NCBI RefSeq assembly: GCF_000834635.1
Contig: NZ_JXQV01000012.1
Location: 124,001 to 188,000, forward strand
From: Agrobacterium tumefaciens
Lineage (GTDB): Bacteria > Pseudomonadota > Alphaproteobacteria > Rhizobiales > Rhizobiaceae
Reading direction: 5' to 3'
DNA: 64,000 nucleotides
Position 1 is the stretch's first letter. Each line of letters begins with the position of its first letter. The position numbers and the translations under genes were made by a program. The notes beneath the pieces are model-generated. The model ran no database searches, was not told the origin of the DNA, and saw only the letters and a program-made list of their open reading frames with translations. Shown here piece after piece: positions 8,879 through 17,753 of the stretch.

Positions 8879-9568
8879 TTACGCCACTCCGGCCCATTCA
8901 GACAGGGCTTCAATCGTCGCAGGCAGGTCCTGCATCCGGGAGATAACGGTTTCAGCGCCTGCATCCGTCAGGCGGTCTGCATGGCTTGGATAGGTGTGGG
9001 AAGCGCCGGTAAAGCCGATAACGCGCATGCCTGCCGCCCGCGCACCGGTAATGCCGTGCACGGAGTCCTCGATGACCACCACACGGTCTGGCGAAACGTT
9101 GAACTGTTTTGCACCGTGAAGGAAGATATCAGGCTTCGGCTTGACGCGGTCTGCGCCCAGATCCTTGGCCGAATAGATGTGGCCATCGAAATAGGGCTTG
9201 AGGCCAACCTTGGTCAGCATCATGTCCAGACGTGCGCTGGATGAGTTGGAGCAGATACAACGCGGTGTCGTCAGGCGCGACAGCGCAACCTTGACGCCTT
9301 CGATGACCTTCACGTCCCGTTCAAGACGCGCATCCAGAAGCTTCTCGGACCTTTCCAGCAGCGAAGCTGACAGCGGAATGCTGGCCTCACGCTCGATTTC
9401 GAGAAGAATATTCTTCCAGGTCATGCCCGAGAAACGTTCGCCCATCTCCTCGGTGGAGATCGGGTAGCCCGCTTCGGTCAGCAGGTGTGATTCGACCTGG
9501 GCGGCGATAACTTCGGAATCGACGAGAACGCCGTCGCAGTCGAATATGATGAGGTCGAAGCCGCTCAT
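8879..9568 (-). CDS. HAD-superfamily hydrolase (beta-phosphoglucomutase/phosphatase-like)
   Basis: A 229-aa protein with HAD motif I DCDGVLVDSE (residues about 10-19), motif II Ser in CSNSSSAR, motif III Lys near KPKPDIFL and motif IV VIEDSVHGITGARAAGM. The helical cap between motifs I and II is the subfamily IA type of phosphatases and phosphoglucomutases. Cytoplasmic phosphatase; substrate not identifiable. ATG 9568 has TAAGGAG upstream. It is divergent from bioR with about 125 bases between them. Confidence 0.9.
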   Translation of the reverse strand: MSGFDLIIFDCDGVLVDSEVIAAQVESHLLTEAGYPISTEEMGERFSGMTWKNILLEIEREASIPLSASLLERSEKLLDARLERDVKVIEGVKVALSRLTTPRCICSNSSSARLDMMLTKVGLKPYFDGHIYSAKDLGADRVKPKPDIFLHGAKQFNVSPDRVVVIEDSVHGITGARAAGMRVIGFTGASHTYPSHADRLTDAGAETVISRMQDLPATIEALSEWAGVA

Positions 9569-9693
9569 GGGCTCTCCTTAGCGATTGATGCGGGAAGATT
9601 TGGCCGCTTTTAGCCGATGTCGGCGTCAAGCTCAACCGAAACAGGCGAGACGCTCTTTCTCGACAATATTTCTTCGCCGTCCTATGTCATGCC

Positions 9694-10374
9694 ATGGCCA
9701 AATCACCCAAATCCAAACCCGAAGACACAATCGCCGCGAAAATCAGCCGCACTCTGGCTGAGCGGATCGTGCGCGGCGAGCTGTCTCCAGGTGAGCGCCT
9801 GCGGCAGGATCATGTGGCGGAGGAGTTCGGTGCGTCGCATGTGCCGGTGCGCGAGGCATTCCGGCGTCTGGAAGCGCAGGGGTTGGCCGTCAGCATTCCG
9901 CGCCGCGGTGTCCGGGTGGCTGATTTCGGCCTGCCCGATGTGCAGGAGGTGGCCGAGATGCGCGCAGCGCTTGAGGTGCTGGCGCTCCGCCACGCCATTC
10001 CCAACATGACTGCGACCATTCTGGATGAGGCGGAAGCGGCGACGCTTGCGGGAGACAGGGCCATGGACGTGCGGCAATGGGAAGAGGCAAACCGGCGGTT
10101 CCACCGGCTGATCACCGCGCCCTGCAATATGCCGCGCCTGATGGAGGCCATCGATGGCCTTCACGCAGCAAGTGCCCGTTTCCTGTTTTCGGCATGGCGG
10201 GCAGGGTGGGAACGGCGCACAGACACCGATCACCGCGCCATTATCGATGCCCTGCGTGGCGGCCGTGATGAGGAGGCTGTGCGCATTCTTGAAGGGCATG
10301 TGCGCTGGATCGGTCGCACCGCGGTGCGCACATCAGCAGGCGCCACGCGTGATGCATTCGCAATCGTCGGATAA
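9694..10374 (+). CDS. bioR: GntR-family biotin regulator BioR
   Basis: A 226-aa GntR regulator: winged HTH at residues about 12-75 (LAERIVRGELSPGERLRQDHVAEEFGAS then VPVREAFRRLEAQGL) and an FCD-type effector domain (about 85-215). BioR of Agrobacterium and Brucella represses biotin genes by binding TTATCTATAA. Here the same palindrome lies immediately after this gene and again directly upstream of bioY, which is the reason for naming it BioR rather than a generic FadR-family protein. The direct neighbour bioY encodes the biotin transporter S-component, so the pair is a self-contained regulator-target unit. ATG 9694 falls in the sequence GCCATGGCC. Confidence 0.85.
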   Translation: MAKSPKSKPEDTIAAKISRTLAERIVRGELSPGERLRQDHVAEEFGASHVPVREAFRRLEAQGLAVSIPRRGVRVADFGLPDVQEVAEMRAALEVLALRHAIPNMTATILDEAEAATLAGDRAMDVRQWEEANRRFHRLITAPCNMPRLMEAIDGLHAASARFLFSAWRAGWERRTDTDHRAIIDALRGGRDEEAVRILEGHVRWIGRTAVRTSAGATRDAFAIVG

Positions 10375-10375
10375 A

Positions 10376-10385
10376 TTATAGATAA
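10376..10385. promoter_or_regulatory. BioR operator (first copy)
   Basis: TTATAGATAA is the reverse complement of the BioR consensus palindrome TTATCTATAA. It starts 2 bases after the bioR stop codon and 169 bases upstream of bioY. Confidence 0.7.
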
Positions 10386-10420
10386 TTTTATCTCAGCATA
10401 TCATGCTGTAACTGTTGCGC

Positions 10421-10443
10421 TTATGTGGAATCTATTCACATAA
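10421..10443. promoter_or_regulatory. TTATGTG-N9-CACATAA inverted repeat upstream of bioY
   Basis: Perfect 7-base arms separated by 9 bases, in the AT-rich leader between bioR and bioY and distinct from the BioR sites. It could be an operator for a second regulator or part of the promoter; no function is assigned. Confidence 0.4.
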
Positions 10444-10526
10444 CGATAGCGCTCTTGCGCGAATTTTGGCTGTAAGGCTGGATTCATTAGGGGATTTTGC
10501 TCTATTAATCATGGCGTCTTTATAAA

Positions 10527-10536
10527 TTATCTATAA
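10527..10536. promoter_or_regulatory. BioR operator at the bioY start
   Basis: TTATCTATAA, an exact match to the BioR consensus, ends 17 bases before the bioY ATG and just before the Shine-Dalgarno AAAGGAAG. This position would block transcription of bioY when BioR is bound. Confidence 0.8.
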
Positions 10537-10553
10537 TTTGAAAGGAAGACATC

Positions 10554-11132
10554 ATGACTGTTCACATTCCCAATGTCCCATCGGGATTTCTCGATCTCCC
10601 ATCGAAATCGTTTATCCAGCAGACGCTGTTTGTTGTCGCCGGAACGCTGGTTCTTGCGCTGGCCTCAAGGATTTCCGTGCCGATGGTGCCGGTGCCGATC
10701 ACCATGCAGACATTCGCCATTACGATGATTGGTGCGCTCTATGGCTGGCGGCTGGGCACGCTGACAGTGCTGGCTTGGCTGGGTGAAGCCATGCTTGGCC
10801 TGCCGGTTTTGGCTGGCGGAGCATTTGGCCTCGCGCCCTTCGTCGGCCCCACGGCTGGCTATCTCGTTTCATTCCCCATCATGGCCGCACTCGTTGGCTT
10901 CATGACGGAAAAGGGCATTAGCGGCGATCGTCCGTTCGCGGGCTTCCTGCTTCACTTCGGTGCCAGTGCTCTGGGCCTTGCGCTCGGCTGGGTCTGGCTT
11001 GCAGGTCTGCTCGGAGTTGAAAAGGCCTGGATTGCCGGGGTCGCACCCTTCATTCTCGGCGCGGTGCTGAAATCGGCTCTCGCCGTTGCCGCCCTCAAAG
11101 TCCTCGCTTTGCGCACACAAGCCGCGAAGTGA
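10554..11132 (+). CDS. bioY: Biotin transporter S-component BioY
   Basis: A 192-aa membrane protein with about six hydrophobic helices. The segment with RISVPMVPVPITMQTFAI, followed by GALYGWRLGTLTVLAWLGEAMLGLPVLAGG, is the BioY substrate-binding signature. BioY is the biotin-specific S-component of an ECF transporter; the energizing bioMN genes are not next to it here, so it may work alone or with ATPase genes elsewhere. ATG 10554 has AGGAAG 8 bases upstream. The stop overlaps the GTG of the DUF1284 gene (GTGA), so the two are translationally coupled. Regulated by BioR through the operator at 10527-10536. Confidence 0.93.
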   Translation: MTVHIPNVPSGFLDLPSKSFIQQTLFVVAGTLVLALASRISVPMVPVPITMQTFAITMIGALYGWRLGTLTVLAWLGEAMLGLPVLAGGAFGLAPFVGPTAGYLVSFPIMAALVGFMTEKGISGDRPFAGFLLHFGASALGLALGWVWLAGLLGVEKAWIAGVAPFILGAVLKSALAVAALKVLALRTQAAK

Positions 11133-11569
11133 CCATTCGTCTAAGGGCACATCATCTGCTGTGCATGCTGACCTATGTCGGCAAAGGCTATACGCCCGGC
11201 TTCACGGTCAATTATGACCGCGTTGCCGTGCGTTTACGGGCTGGCGAAGAGATTGAACTCATATCCGGCCCGGACGATATATGCGAGCCCTTGCTGGATG
11301 ATAAGGACGCGCATTGTTTCGCGCATAGCGTGGTCGGGCGCGATGCGAGGGCGCTCGATGCTGTTGGGCAGTGGCTGGGTCGAAACCTGCAGATCGGTGA
11401 TCAAATCAATCCGGACGAAGCTTTTATCGAAAAGCTGCGAGCGGGCTTCAAGCACGGCAATCTGCGACAACCCTGCTCAGGCTGCGAATGGACGAGCCTT
11501 TGCGACCGCGTCGCGGGGGATGATTACTGCGGCGTCAAGACAGCGCCGCAGCTAGGCATTAATCGGTGA
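11129..11569 (+). CDS. DUF1284 protein, coupled to bioY
   Basis: A 146-aa protein beginning TIRLRAHHLLCMLTYVGKGY, the hallmark of DUF1284, and with Cys-rich motifs PCSGCEWTSLC and DDYCGV at the C-terminus that could bind a metal or iron-sulfur cluster. Function unknown. GTG 11129 overlaps the bioY stop by four bases, so translation follows bioY. The association with bioY is recurrent in Rhizobiaceae as far as I recall and could mean a role linked to biotin, but nothing in the sequence proves it. Its 3' end overlaps the convergent exported-repeat gene by 11 bases. Confidence 0.85.
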   Translation: MTIRLRAHHLLCMLTYVGKGYTPGFTVNYDRVAVRLRAGEEIELISGPDDICEPLLDDKDAHCFAHSVVGRDARALDAVGQWLGRNLQIGDQINPDEAFIEKLRAGFKHGNLRQPCSGCEWTSLCDRVAGDDYCGVKTAPQLGINR

Positions 11570-12644
11570 TGTTAAGTTCCGTGCGTTCTGCCGCCGTGAC
11601 TGTGGCGTTGACCAGCTTTGGCTCGCGGCGCGTCTTGTCATCATAGGTCACCTTCACCGTATATTCGCCGGGATGCAGGGTTTCCTGATGCTTGGTATCG
11701 TAACGACCGGAAATTTCCTTCTGGGTGCCTTGTAGGTCTTTCGTGATTTCCATGATGTCGATGCGCTGTGCATCCTTGGCTATCACGGCAAGCACGCCAG
11801 CGTCGAGATTGACAGTGACAGTTGTGCGCTGTCCAGCCGTCACATTGAACGGCGTTTCGGCGGTGACCTTGCCCAACCGCGCCCGCATGATGAAGGAGCC
11901 AGCGGGCATCTGCATCAATTTGCCCACACCATAGGAGCCGGTGATCGTTTCGCGCGTTCCGTCCAGCGTTTCATCGGTGGAAACGGTCTCGAAGCGAATA
12001 TTGTCGGTTTCGACGGCGCGCCCGCCGTCCTTGTAAACAGCGTTGGCAACCACGACACCACTGGGGATGATGAGATCGCGGCTGACAGTCTCGCCAGCCT
12101 TGACGCTGATGGTTTCAGAAGCCTGTGCGGGCCCTATGCGGCCCTCCAGCTTCAGCTCTCCGGCCGGAACGTAAATTTCCTTGGCGCCATAGATGCTATC
12201 GGTAAATGCAGTGCCCTGCTTGATATCAACACGCGCCTGTGGCTCGGCTTCCTTGCTGTCTGCGCTGCGCTTTGGAACGATGGTCAGCAGTGCTGCATCA
12301 AACACGACGTTGACCTGCGCGACCTTACCATCGGTAATCTCAACGGGAATGGTCTTGGAAACATTGCCGAGGCTTGCGACGGCCACATATTTACCGACAG
12401 GTATTTTTTCTTCGAATGTCGCGTCGTAAGCGCCGCCAACATTCTCGGTGCTCGCATTGCCTGCGCTGTCAGCCTTGTAAAAATCCCAGCGAACTTTGTC
12501 GCTATCGCCAAGCGATGGGCCGCCCGAAACGAGCATCGCATCCGTCTTGACGTTGATTTGCGGCTTGGGAGCCGACGGCGAAGCGGTCTGCGCAAAGGCA
12601 GTGCTGGCGAGAAGCGTAGAAACAACAATGATACAAACGCGCAT
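11559..12644 (-). CDS. Exported protein with four tandem beta-sandwich-like repeats
   Basis: About 361 aa. A Sec signal peptide (MRVCIIVVSTLLASTAFAQ) ends at AFA-Q. The mature part consists of four similar units of about 80 residues: each has a hydrophobic-charged strand, a Tyr/Gly-containing core (GAYDATFEEKIPVGKYV; GSYGVGKLMQMPAGSF; GRYDTKHQETLHPGEYTV), a V-x-A-x-x-G strand, then a VTAGQ-type turn and V-x-V-x-x-D strand. The fold suggests Ig-like or carboxypeptidase-regulatory-like domains in the periplasm. Function unknown. ATG 12644 is chosen because the signal peptide begins there; the frame extends 32 codons upstream without sense. An EcfG-like promoter lies upstream. Confidence 0.75.
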   Translation of the reverse strand: MRVCIIVVSTLLASTAFAQTASPSAPKPQINVKTDAMLVSGGPSLGDSDKVRWDFYKADSAGNASTENVGGAYDATFEEKIPVGKYVAVASLGNVSKTIPVEITDGKVAQVNVVFDAALLTIVPKRSADSKEAEPQARVDIKQGTAFTDSIYGAKEIYVPAGELKLEGRIGPAQASETISVKAGETVSRDLIIPSGVVVANAVYKDGGRAVETDNIRFETVSTDETLDGTRETITGSYGVGKLMQMPAGSFIMRARLGKVTAETPFNVTAGQRTTVTVNLDAGVLAVIAKDAQRIDIMEITKDLQGTQKEISGRYDTKHQETLHPGEYTVKVTYDDKTRREPKLVNATVTAAERTELNITD

Positions 12645-12713
12645 TCTGAAAATACCCCTGCAACCCATAGCCTTGGCGCCATCTCTAGATGGCACCCAAA
12701 ACTCCGAAATCAC

Positions 12714-12738
12714 AACGTCAAAAGTGACGTATGGTTCC
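12714..12738 (-). promoter_or_regulatory. EcfG-type promoter of the exported repeat protein gene
   Basis: On the minus strand GGAAC (12738-12734) and CGTT (12717-12714) are 16 bases apart, the same geometry as at 247-271. The gene starts at 12644, leaving a leader of about 60 bases. Confidence 0.7.
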
Positions 12739-12849
12739 ATTGGTCACCAATGAATCACGATGAACAGTAAAATGCTGATTTTCCTGGGTGAAGTTCGCCG
12801 CGTTTGGGCGAGGGGGCATCTCGCCTGTCTGCAAGCGGTAAGGGCGTCA

Positions 12850-12969
12850 GTTGCTGGCCCGATTAACCCTGTCCATTCCCGATTTATGACGAGTCAGCGA
12901 ATTTTTTTACGCACTTAGCACGTTTTTGCACGTCGCGTTCAGGCTTTGATAACCAACTTCGGTAACCAT
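12850..12969 (+). promoter_or_regulatory. ccrM upstream region with GANTC and TTAACC/TAACCA elements
   Basis: The 250 bases before ccrM contain TTAACC (12863-12868), one GAGTC methylation site (12891-12895) and two TAACCA units (12950-12955 and 12963-12968, start-to-start 13 bases). TTAACC-type half-sites resemble CtrA boxes, and a GANTC in the ccrM promoter is known from Caulobacter. The assignment to CtrA is inference from motif similarity only. Confidence 0.4.
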
Positions 12970-12983
12970 AAGGGTCAGTTTAG

Positions 12984-14156
<1,173 letters not shown>

Positions 14157-14253
14157 GGCGATCCACCGCTTGCGCTCTTGCCCAAAAGGCGGGTCTACCC
14201 GCCGCGCATACTTCGTCCGGTTTTTAGTACCTTCAGTCCCGGATGAAGAGTAA

Positions 14254-14288
14254 CAGACGCCCGGCCTTCTCTGAACGCCGGGCGTCTG
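14254..14288 (+). terminator. Strong hairpin after ccrM
   Basis: CAGACGCCCGGC (14254-14265) and GCCGGGCGTCTG (14277-14288) form a perfect 12-bp stem with an 11-base loop, 98 bases after the ccrM stop. There is no T-run, so it may end transcription weakly, protect mRNA ends, or be part of a small RNA. Confidence 0.55.
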
Positions 14289-14511
14289 TGTATCCGTCGT
14301 TAATCATATCAGAAATTTCTTAAGCATATCAATTGCCTGGAAAGCCTGGGGCAAGTATGGGTCTTTAGCTAGTCGGTGCAAGGGAGCCATAGCAAGCCGC
14401 CAACGGACCTGCCCGGATATCAGAAATGATGTCAGGGATGCCGGGACCGAAGAACGAAGACGGCAACTTTCCCGAGATCGAGATTTACTAATCTGGTTGC
14501 TTGCAGCCAGA
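14289..14511 (+). other. Unassigned intergenic stretch with a possible 21-codon ORF
   Basis: No gene of usual size fits between the ccrM hairpin and the HAD gene's terminator. ATG 14426 opens a frame of 21 codons ending at TAA 14489-14491 (MMSGMPGPKNEDGN and so on) with only a weak Shine-Dalgarno. Several short complementary segments (CCCGG...CCGGG around 14412-14444) suggest an RNA structure. It may be a small RNA, a microprotein or neither. Confidence 0.2.
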
Positions 14512-14550
14512 CTGGTGCAGGTAGAAGACCGCCATTTTCGCCTGCACCAG
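14512..14550 (-). terminator. Hairpin after the HAD gene
   Basis: CTGGTGCAGG (14512-14521) and CCTGCACCAG (14541-14550) form a perfect 10-bp stem with a 19-base loop, 11 bases downstream of the stop of the leftward HAD gene. Likely end of the mutY-HAD transcript. Confidence 0.5.
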
Positions 14551-14561
14551 CCATTCTCATC

Positions 14562-15173
14562 TCAAGCGTGGACGCCATGCGCGGCCAGATCCGCTTTCAA
14601 TGTCTCCGCATCTTTAAAATGAACGGCCTGCCAGCCCGCAGCCTTGGCACCTTCGACATTCGCCAGAGAGTCATCAATAAAAATGCTGGTTGCCGGGTCT
14701 AGGCCGAAGGTTTCGGCGTGAAGTTTGTAGATCGCCACATCCGGCTTGATCAGGCAGACATCGCCTGAAACCGTCACGCCGCGAGATAGCGTGAGAAACG
14801 GATACATTTTCTGCGCTTCCCGGAAGGTATCGGATGCGAAATTGGTCAGCATCGTCACATCGTGACCTGAAGCGATCAGACCTTTGAGAATGGCGACGGA
14901 ATCGTCATAGGCGTGGGACACCATCTCGTGCCAGTGCAGACGGAAGGCGCGAATGTGGTCTTCTCTCTCAGGGTGGGTTTCCAGAAGCAGCGCTTCTGCT
15001 TCTTCCCAGCTGCGCCCGCGATCCTGTTCCAGGTTCCATTCATGGGTGCACACGGTCTCAAAGAAGCGCGCCCGTTCCTGCGCATCGGGAATGATGCGGC
15101 TGTAAGGAATGTTCGGATCATAATGGATCAGAACCTTGCCGATGTCGAAAACGATATGGTTGATCTTGGGCAT
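14562..15173 (-). CDS. HAD-superfamily hydrolase (haloacid dehalogenase-like, subfamily IA)
   Basis: A 203-aa protein with motif I FDIGKVLIHYDP (residues about 9-20; the second Asp of the canonical DxDxT is replaced by Gly-Lys, as in the HAD-IA variant 3 with D-x-G-x-V), motif II LTNFASDTF and motif IV IFIDDSLANVEGAKAAGW. This set resembles YihX-like or epoxide hydrolase N-terminal-type phosphatases. ATG 15173 (AGGAAA upstream, inside the end of mutY) is chosen over an in-frame TTG. It follows mutY by 9 bases and is probably cotranscribed. Substrate unknown. Confidence 0.85.
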   Translation of the reverse strand: MPKINHIVFDIGKVLIHYDPNIPYSRIIPDAQERARFFETVCTHEWNLEQDRGRSWEEAEALLLETHPEREDHIRAFRLHWHEMVSHAYDDSVAILKGLIASGHDVTMLTNFASDTFREAQKMYPFLTLSRGVTVSGDVCLIKPDVAIYKLHAETFGLDPATSIFIDDSLANVEGAKAAGWQAVHFKDAETLKADLAAHGVHA

Positions 15174-15182
15174 CAATGTTTC

Positions 15183-16274
15183 CTAAGCAGTGTCAAAGGC
15201 CAATGGAATAGCCTGTGCGATGGCTTTTTTCATCACCGTTGGCAGAGCCTGGGCATCAAGATTTGTGACCGGCTCCCACCATCCGTCATTGGTCAGCCGC
15301 ATGTCGGCGCTCGTTACCTCGGCGCGGTAGATTGAAAGCCGCAGTTCGAAATGGGTGAAGACGTGGGTAATGCTGCCCGCCGCTTCCCAGTCTGCAGCAA
15401 AGGGCGCGTGGTCTGTGCCGGTGCCGCCATCAATGCGTGACGTCCATGCGGTCGTCGGCACTTCCGTCATGCCACCCAACAGGCCGGTTTCAATCCGCCG
15501 GCGAAGCAGAATTTCGCCCTTGTCGTTCACCGCAACGAAGGCTGCGCCCAAACGCACCGGCTTTGCCTTCTTGGCGGCTTTCACCGGAAAGCGCTCCGGC
15601 TCATCCTGCGCCAGCGCCAGACAGTGGTCCTTATAGGGACAGAGCGCACAGGCCGGACGTTTCGGCGTACAGATTGTTGCACCCAGATCCATCATGGCCT
15701 GCGCGAAATCGCCCGGGCGGTCAGCGGGCGTAATCTGCGCCACCTTTGCCCTCATGGCGGGCTTGGAGCCGGGCAGGGGCGCGTCGATGCAAAACAGGCG
15801 GGAAATCACCCGTTCCACATTGCCATCCAGCACCGCCGATTGACGGTTGAACGCGATGGCCGCCACGGCTGCCGCCGTATAATCGCCAATGCCGGGAAGT
15901 TTTTTCAGGCCTTCCTCGGTGTCGGGAAAGATGCCGCCATGCTCATTGGCAACCGCTTCGGCACACTTTTTAAGGTTGCGGGCGCGGGCGTAATAGCCAA
16001 GCCCTGCCCATGCCGCCATCACGTCATCACTGGGCGCGGCAGCCAGATCCTCGACCCTGGGCCAGAGCGCCAGAAACTTGGCAAAATAGGGTTTTACCGC
16101 CTGTACAGTGGTCTGCTGCAGCATCACCTCAGACAGCCAGACATGATAGGGATTGGCCCGCAAACCCTTGGCAGCCATGGGCGGAGAGGTGCGCCACGGC
16201 AGGTCGCGATGGTGCCGGTCATACCATGCCAGCAGCACGTCCGCGTAAGGCGGGTTGTCAGTTTTCTGAAGCAT
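15183..16274 (-). CDS. mutY: A/G-specific adenine DNA glycosylase MutY
   Basis: Removes adenine mispaired with 8-oxoguanine. The 363-aa product has the N-terminal HhH-GPD domain (SEVMLQQTTVQAVKPYFAKF; LPGIGDYTAAAVAAIAF with the hairpin-helix-hairpin) and the catalytic Asp region, a [4Fe-4S] cluster loop CTPKRPACALCPYKDHC (C-x6-C-x2-C-x5-C, about residues 200-216), and a C-terminal NUDIX-like 8-oxoG recognition domain. ATG 16274 is the start. Divergent from the DUF721 gene by about 80 bases, and followed by the HAD gene. Confidence 0.95.
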   Translation of the reverse strand: MLQKTDNPPYADVLLAWYDRHHRDLPWRTSPPMAAKGLRANPYHVWLSEVMLQQTTVQAVKPYFAKFLALWPRVEDLAAAPSDDVMAAWAGLGYYARARNLKKCAEAVANEHGGIFPDTEEGLKKLPGIGDYTAAAVAAIAFNRQSAVLDGNVERVISRLFCIDAPLPGSKPAMRAKVAQITPADRPGDFAQAMMDLGATICTPKRPACALCPYKDHCLALAQDEPERFPVKAAKKAKPVRLGAAFVAVNDKGEILLRRRIETGLLGGMTEVPTTAWTSRIDGGTGTDHAPFAADWEAAGSITHVFTHFELRLSIYRAEVTSADMRLTNDGWWEPVTNLDAQALPTVMKKAIAQAIPLAFDTA

Positions 16275-16354
16275 GGTTTGCTGTGGCCCTCATATTGGGC
16301 CTATACTTGGTCCATCCGCTTGCGTCGATCAAGCCATGAGTGCACGAGTTCAAA

Positions 16355-16864
16355 ATGAAAAAGCCACGCAGAGGCGTTATCCAAATTGCCGAAATCGCAA
16401 ACGGCATCATCGATCCCGTTCTGGCCAAGAGAGCCGGTATCAGCACCGCGCTTCTCGGTTCATGGGATGAAATTGCCGGTGCGGACTTTGCCGATTGCAC
16501 GCGGCCGGAAAAGATTACCTGGCCGCGCCGCGATGAGGGGCCGGATCGCGGTGGCTATCAGGCGGGCGTGCTGACCATCGCCTGTGAAGGCGCACGCGCC
16601 CTGTTTCTGACCCATGCCCAGGGTGAGTTGATTGCCCGCATCAACGGTTTCTTCGGCTTTCCCGCCGTGCGCCAAATCAGGATCGTCCAGAAGCCGGTGT
16701 CGCGAACGCTCAACCGTCGCCCCAAGCCACAGCCGCTGCGTGGTGATGCCGCAAAGCGGCTGGAAGGCATGATGGACGGCATTGAAAGCGATGTGCTGCG
16801 CAAGGCGGTTGAACGTTTGGGCACTGCCGTTTTGCAAAAGCGCGTCCGCCGTGGCACGATTTGA
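16355..16864 (+). CDS. DUF721 / DciA-like protein
   Basis: About 169 aa, basic, with the pattern of DUF721 proteins: an N-terminal MKKPRRGVIQIAEIANGIIDPVLAKRAG segment (cut), SWDEIAGADFADCTRPEKI and the core GVLTIACEGARALFLTHAQGELIARINGFFG. DUF721 includes DciA, a replicative helicase loader; whether this long alphaproteobacterial version does the same is inference. An in-frame GTG lies five codons upstream at 16340; ATG 16355 is preferred. It sits in the conserved mutY - DUF721 - dsbA-like - smc neighbourhood. Confidence 0.8.
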   Translation: MKKPRRGVIQIAEIANGIIDPVLAKRAGISTALLGSWDEIAGADFADCTRPEKITWPRRDEGPDRGGYQAGVLTIACEGARALFLTHAQGELIARINGFFGFPAVRQIRIVQKPVSRTLNRRPKPQPLRGDAAKRLEGMMDGIESDVLRKAVERLGTAVLQKRVRRGTI

Positions 16865-17000
16865 CGCAGGTCTAAGTCCAGACGGTCCTTGACTGGTCAC
16901 AATTCTTTGACAAGAAGAAAAGAAATGGCCGCTTGTTCTGCTCGGGCAGCCACTATATCGCAATTGTAGACAATTTCAGTCTTTCACACACAGGTGCTAG

Positions 17001-17681
17001 ATGCATTTTCCAGAATTCAATATCTCTCGCCGCAGCCTGCTTGGCGGTGTTGCACTGGCCGCAGTTGGTGTCGCCCTGCCATTCGCACTGACACCGGGCT
17101 CCGCCTTTGCGCAGGAATTGCCCGAATCATCCGGCAATGTGGATATGGACGCGGTCATGAAGCCCGGCCCGCTGCCGGACCGTGGTCTTGGAGACGTGAA
17201 TGCAAAGGTCAAGATCGTCGAATACATGTCGATGACCTGCCCGCACTGCGCGCATTTCCACAACACCACATTTGAAGAAATCAAGAAGAAGTACATCGAT
17301 ACCGGCAAGGTCTACTTCGTGATCCGCGAATTCCCGTTCGATCCGCGTGCGGCTGCGGCCTTCATGCTGGCCCGTTGCGCGCCAGAGCAGCAGTATTATC
17401 CGTTCGTTTCCATGCTGTTCAAGCAGCAGCAGAGCTGGGCAACGGCGCAGGATGCACGCGCAGCCCTGCTGCAAATGTCGAAACTGGCCGGTTTTTCACA
17501 GGAGACCTTCGAGGCCTGCTTGACGAACCAGAAGCTTCTGGATGATGTGAACGCAACGATGCAACGCGGTGCGACGGAATTCGGTGTCAACTCGACCCCG
17601 ACCTTCATCATCAATGGAAAGCGCTACGCTGGAGATATGTCTGTTGAAAAAATGTCGGCGCTTGTCGACAGCCTGCTCTAA
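17001..17681 (+). CDS. DsbA-family thiol:disulfide oxidoreductase (exported)
   Basis: A 226-aa protein with an N-terminal leader containing SRRSLLGG and a hydrophobic stretch ending GSAFAQ, a Tat-like or Sec signal. The mature part is a thioredoxin fold with CPHC in EYMSMTCPHCAHFHN (about residues 79-82) and the cis-Pro strand STPTFIINGKRY. It would oxidise or isomerise disulfides in the periplasm. It precedes smc with a strong terminator in between, the usual alphaproteobacterial order. ATG 17001 has CAGGTG upstream. Confidence 0.9.
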   Translation: MHFPEFNISRRSLLGGVALAAVGVALPFALTPGSAFAQELPESSGNVDMDAVMKPGPLPDRGLGDVNAKVKIVEYMSMTCPHCAHFHNTTFEEIKKKYIDTGKVYFVIREFPFDPRAAAAFMLARCAPEQQYYPFVSMLFKQQQSWATAQDARAALLQMSKLAGFSQETFEACLTNQKLLDDVNATMQRGATEFGVNSTPTFIINGKRYAGDMSVEKMSALVDSLL

Positions 17682-17700
17682 TAGACGTTACCTGACAAAA

Positions 17701-17737
17701 ACGGGCGACGGATATATCCGTGCGCCCGTTTTTTTTG
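17701..17737 (+). terminator. Rho-independent terminator after the dsbA-like gene
   Basis: ACGGGC (17701-17706), an inner palindrome ACGGATATATCCGT and GCCCGT (17724-17729) are followed by eight T residues. It ends 17 bases before smc, so smc must rely on its own or read-through transcription. Confidence 0.8.
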
Positions 17738-17753
17738 ATAATAGAGCAGCGGC

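Noticed and set aside
10386-10526. Biotin or other riboswitch upstream of bioY
   Set aside because: No conserved riboswitch core is visible; the BioR palindromes explain regulation.
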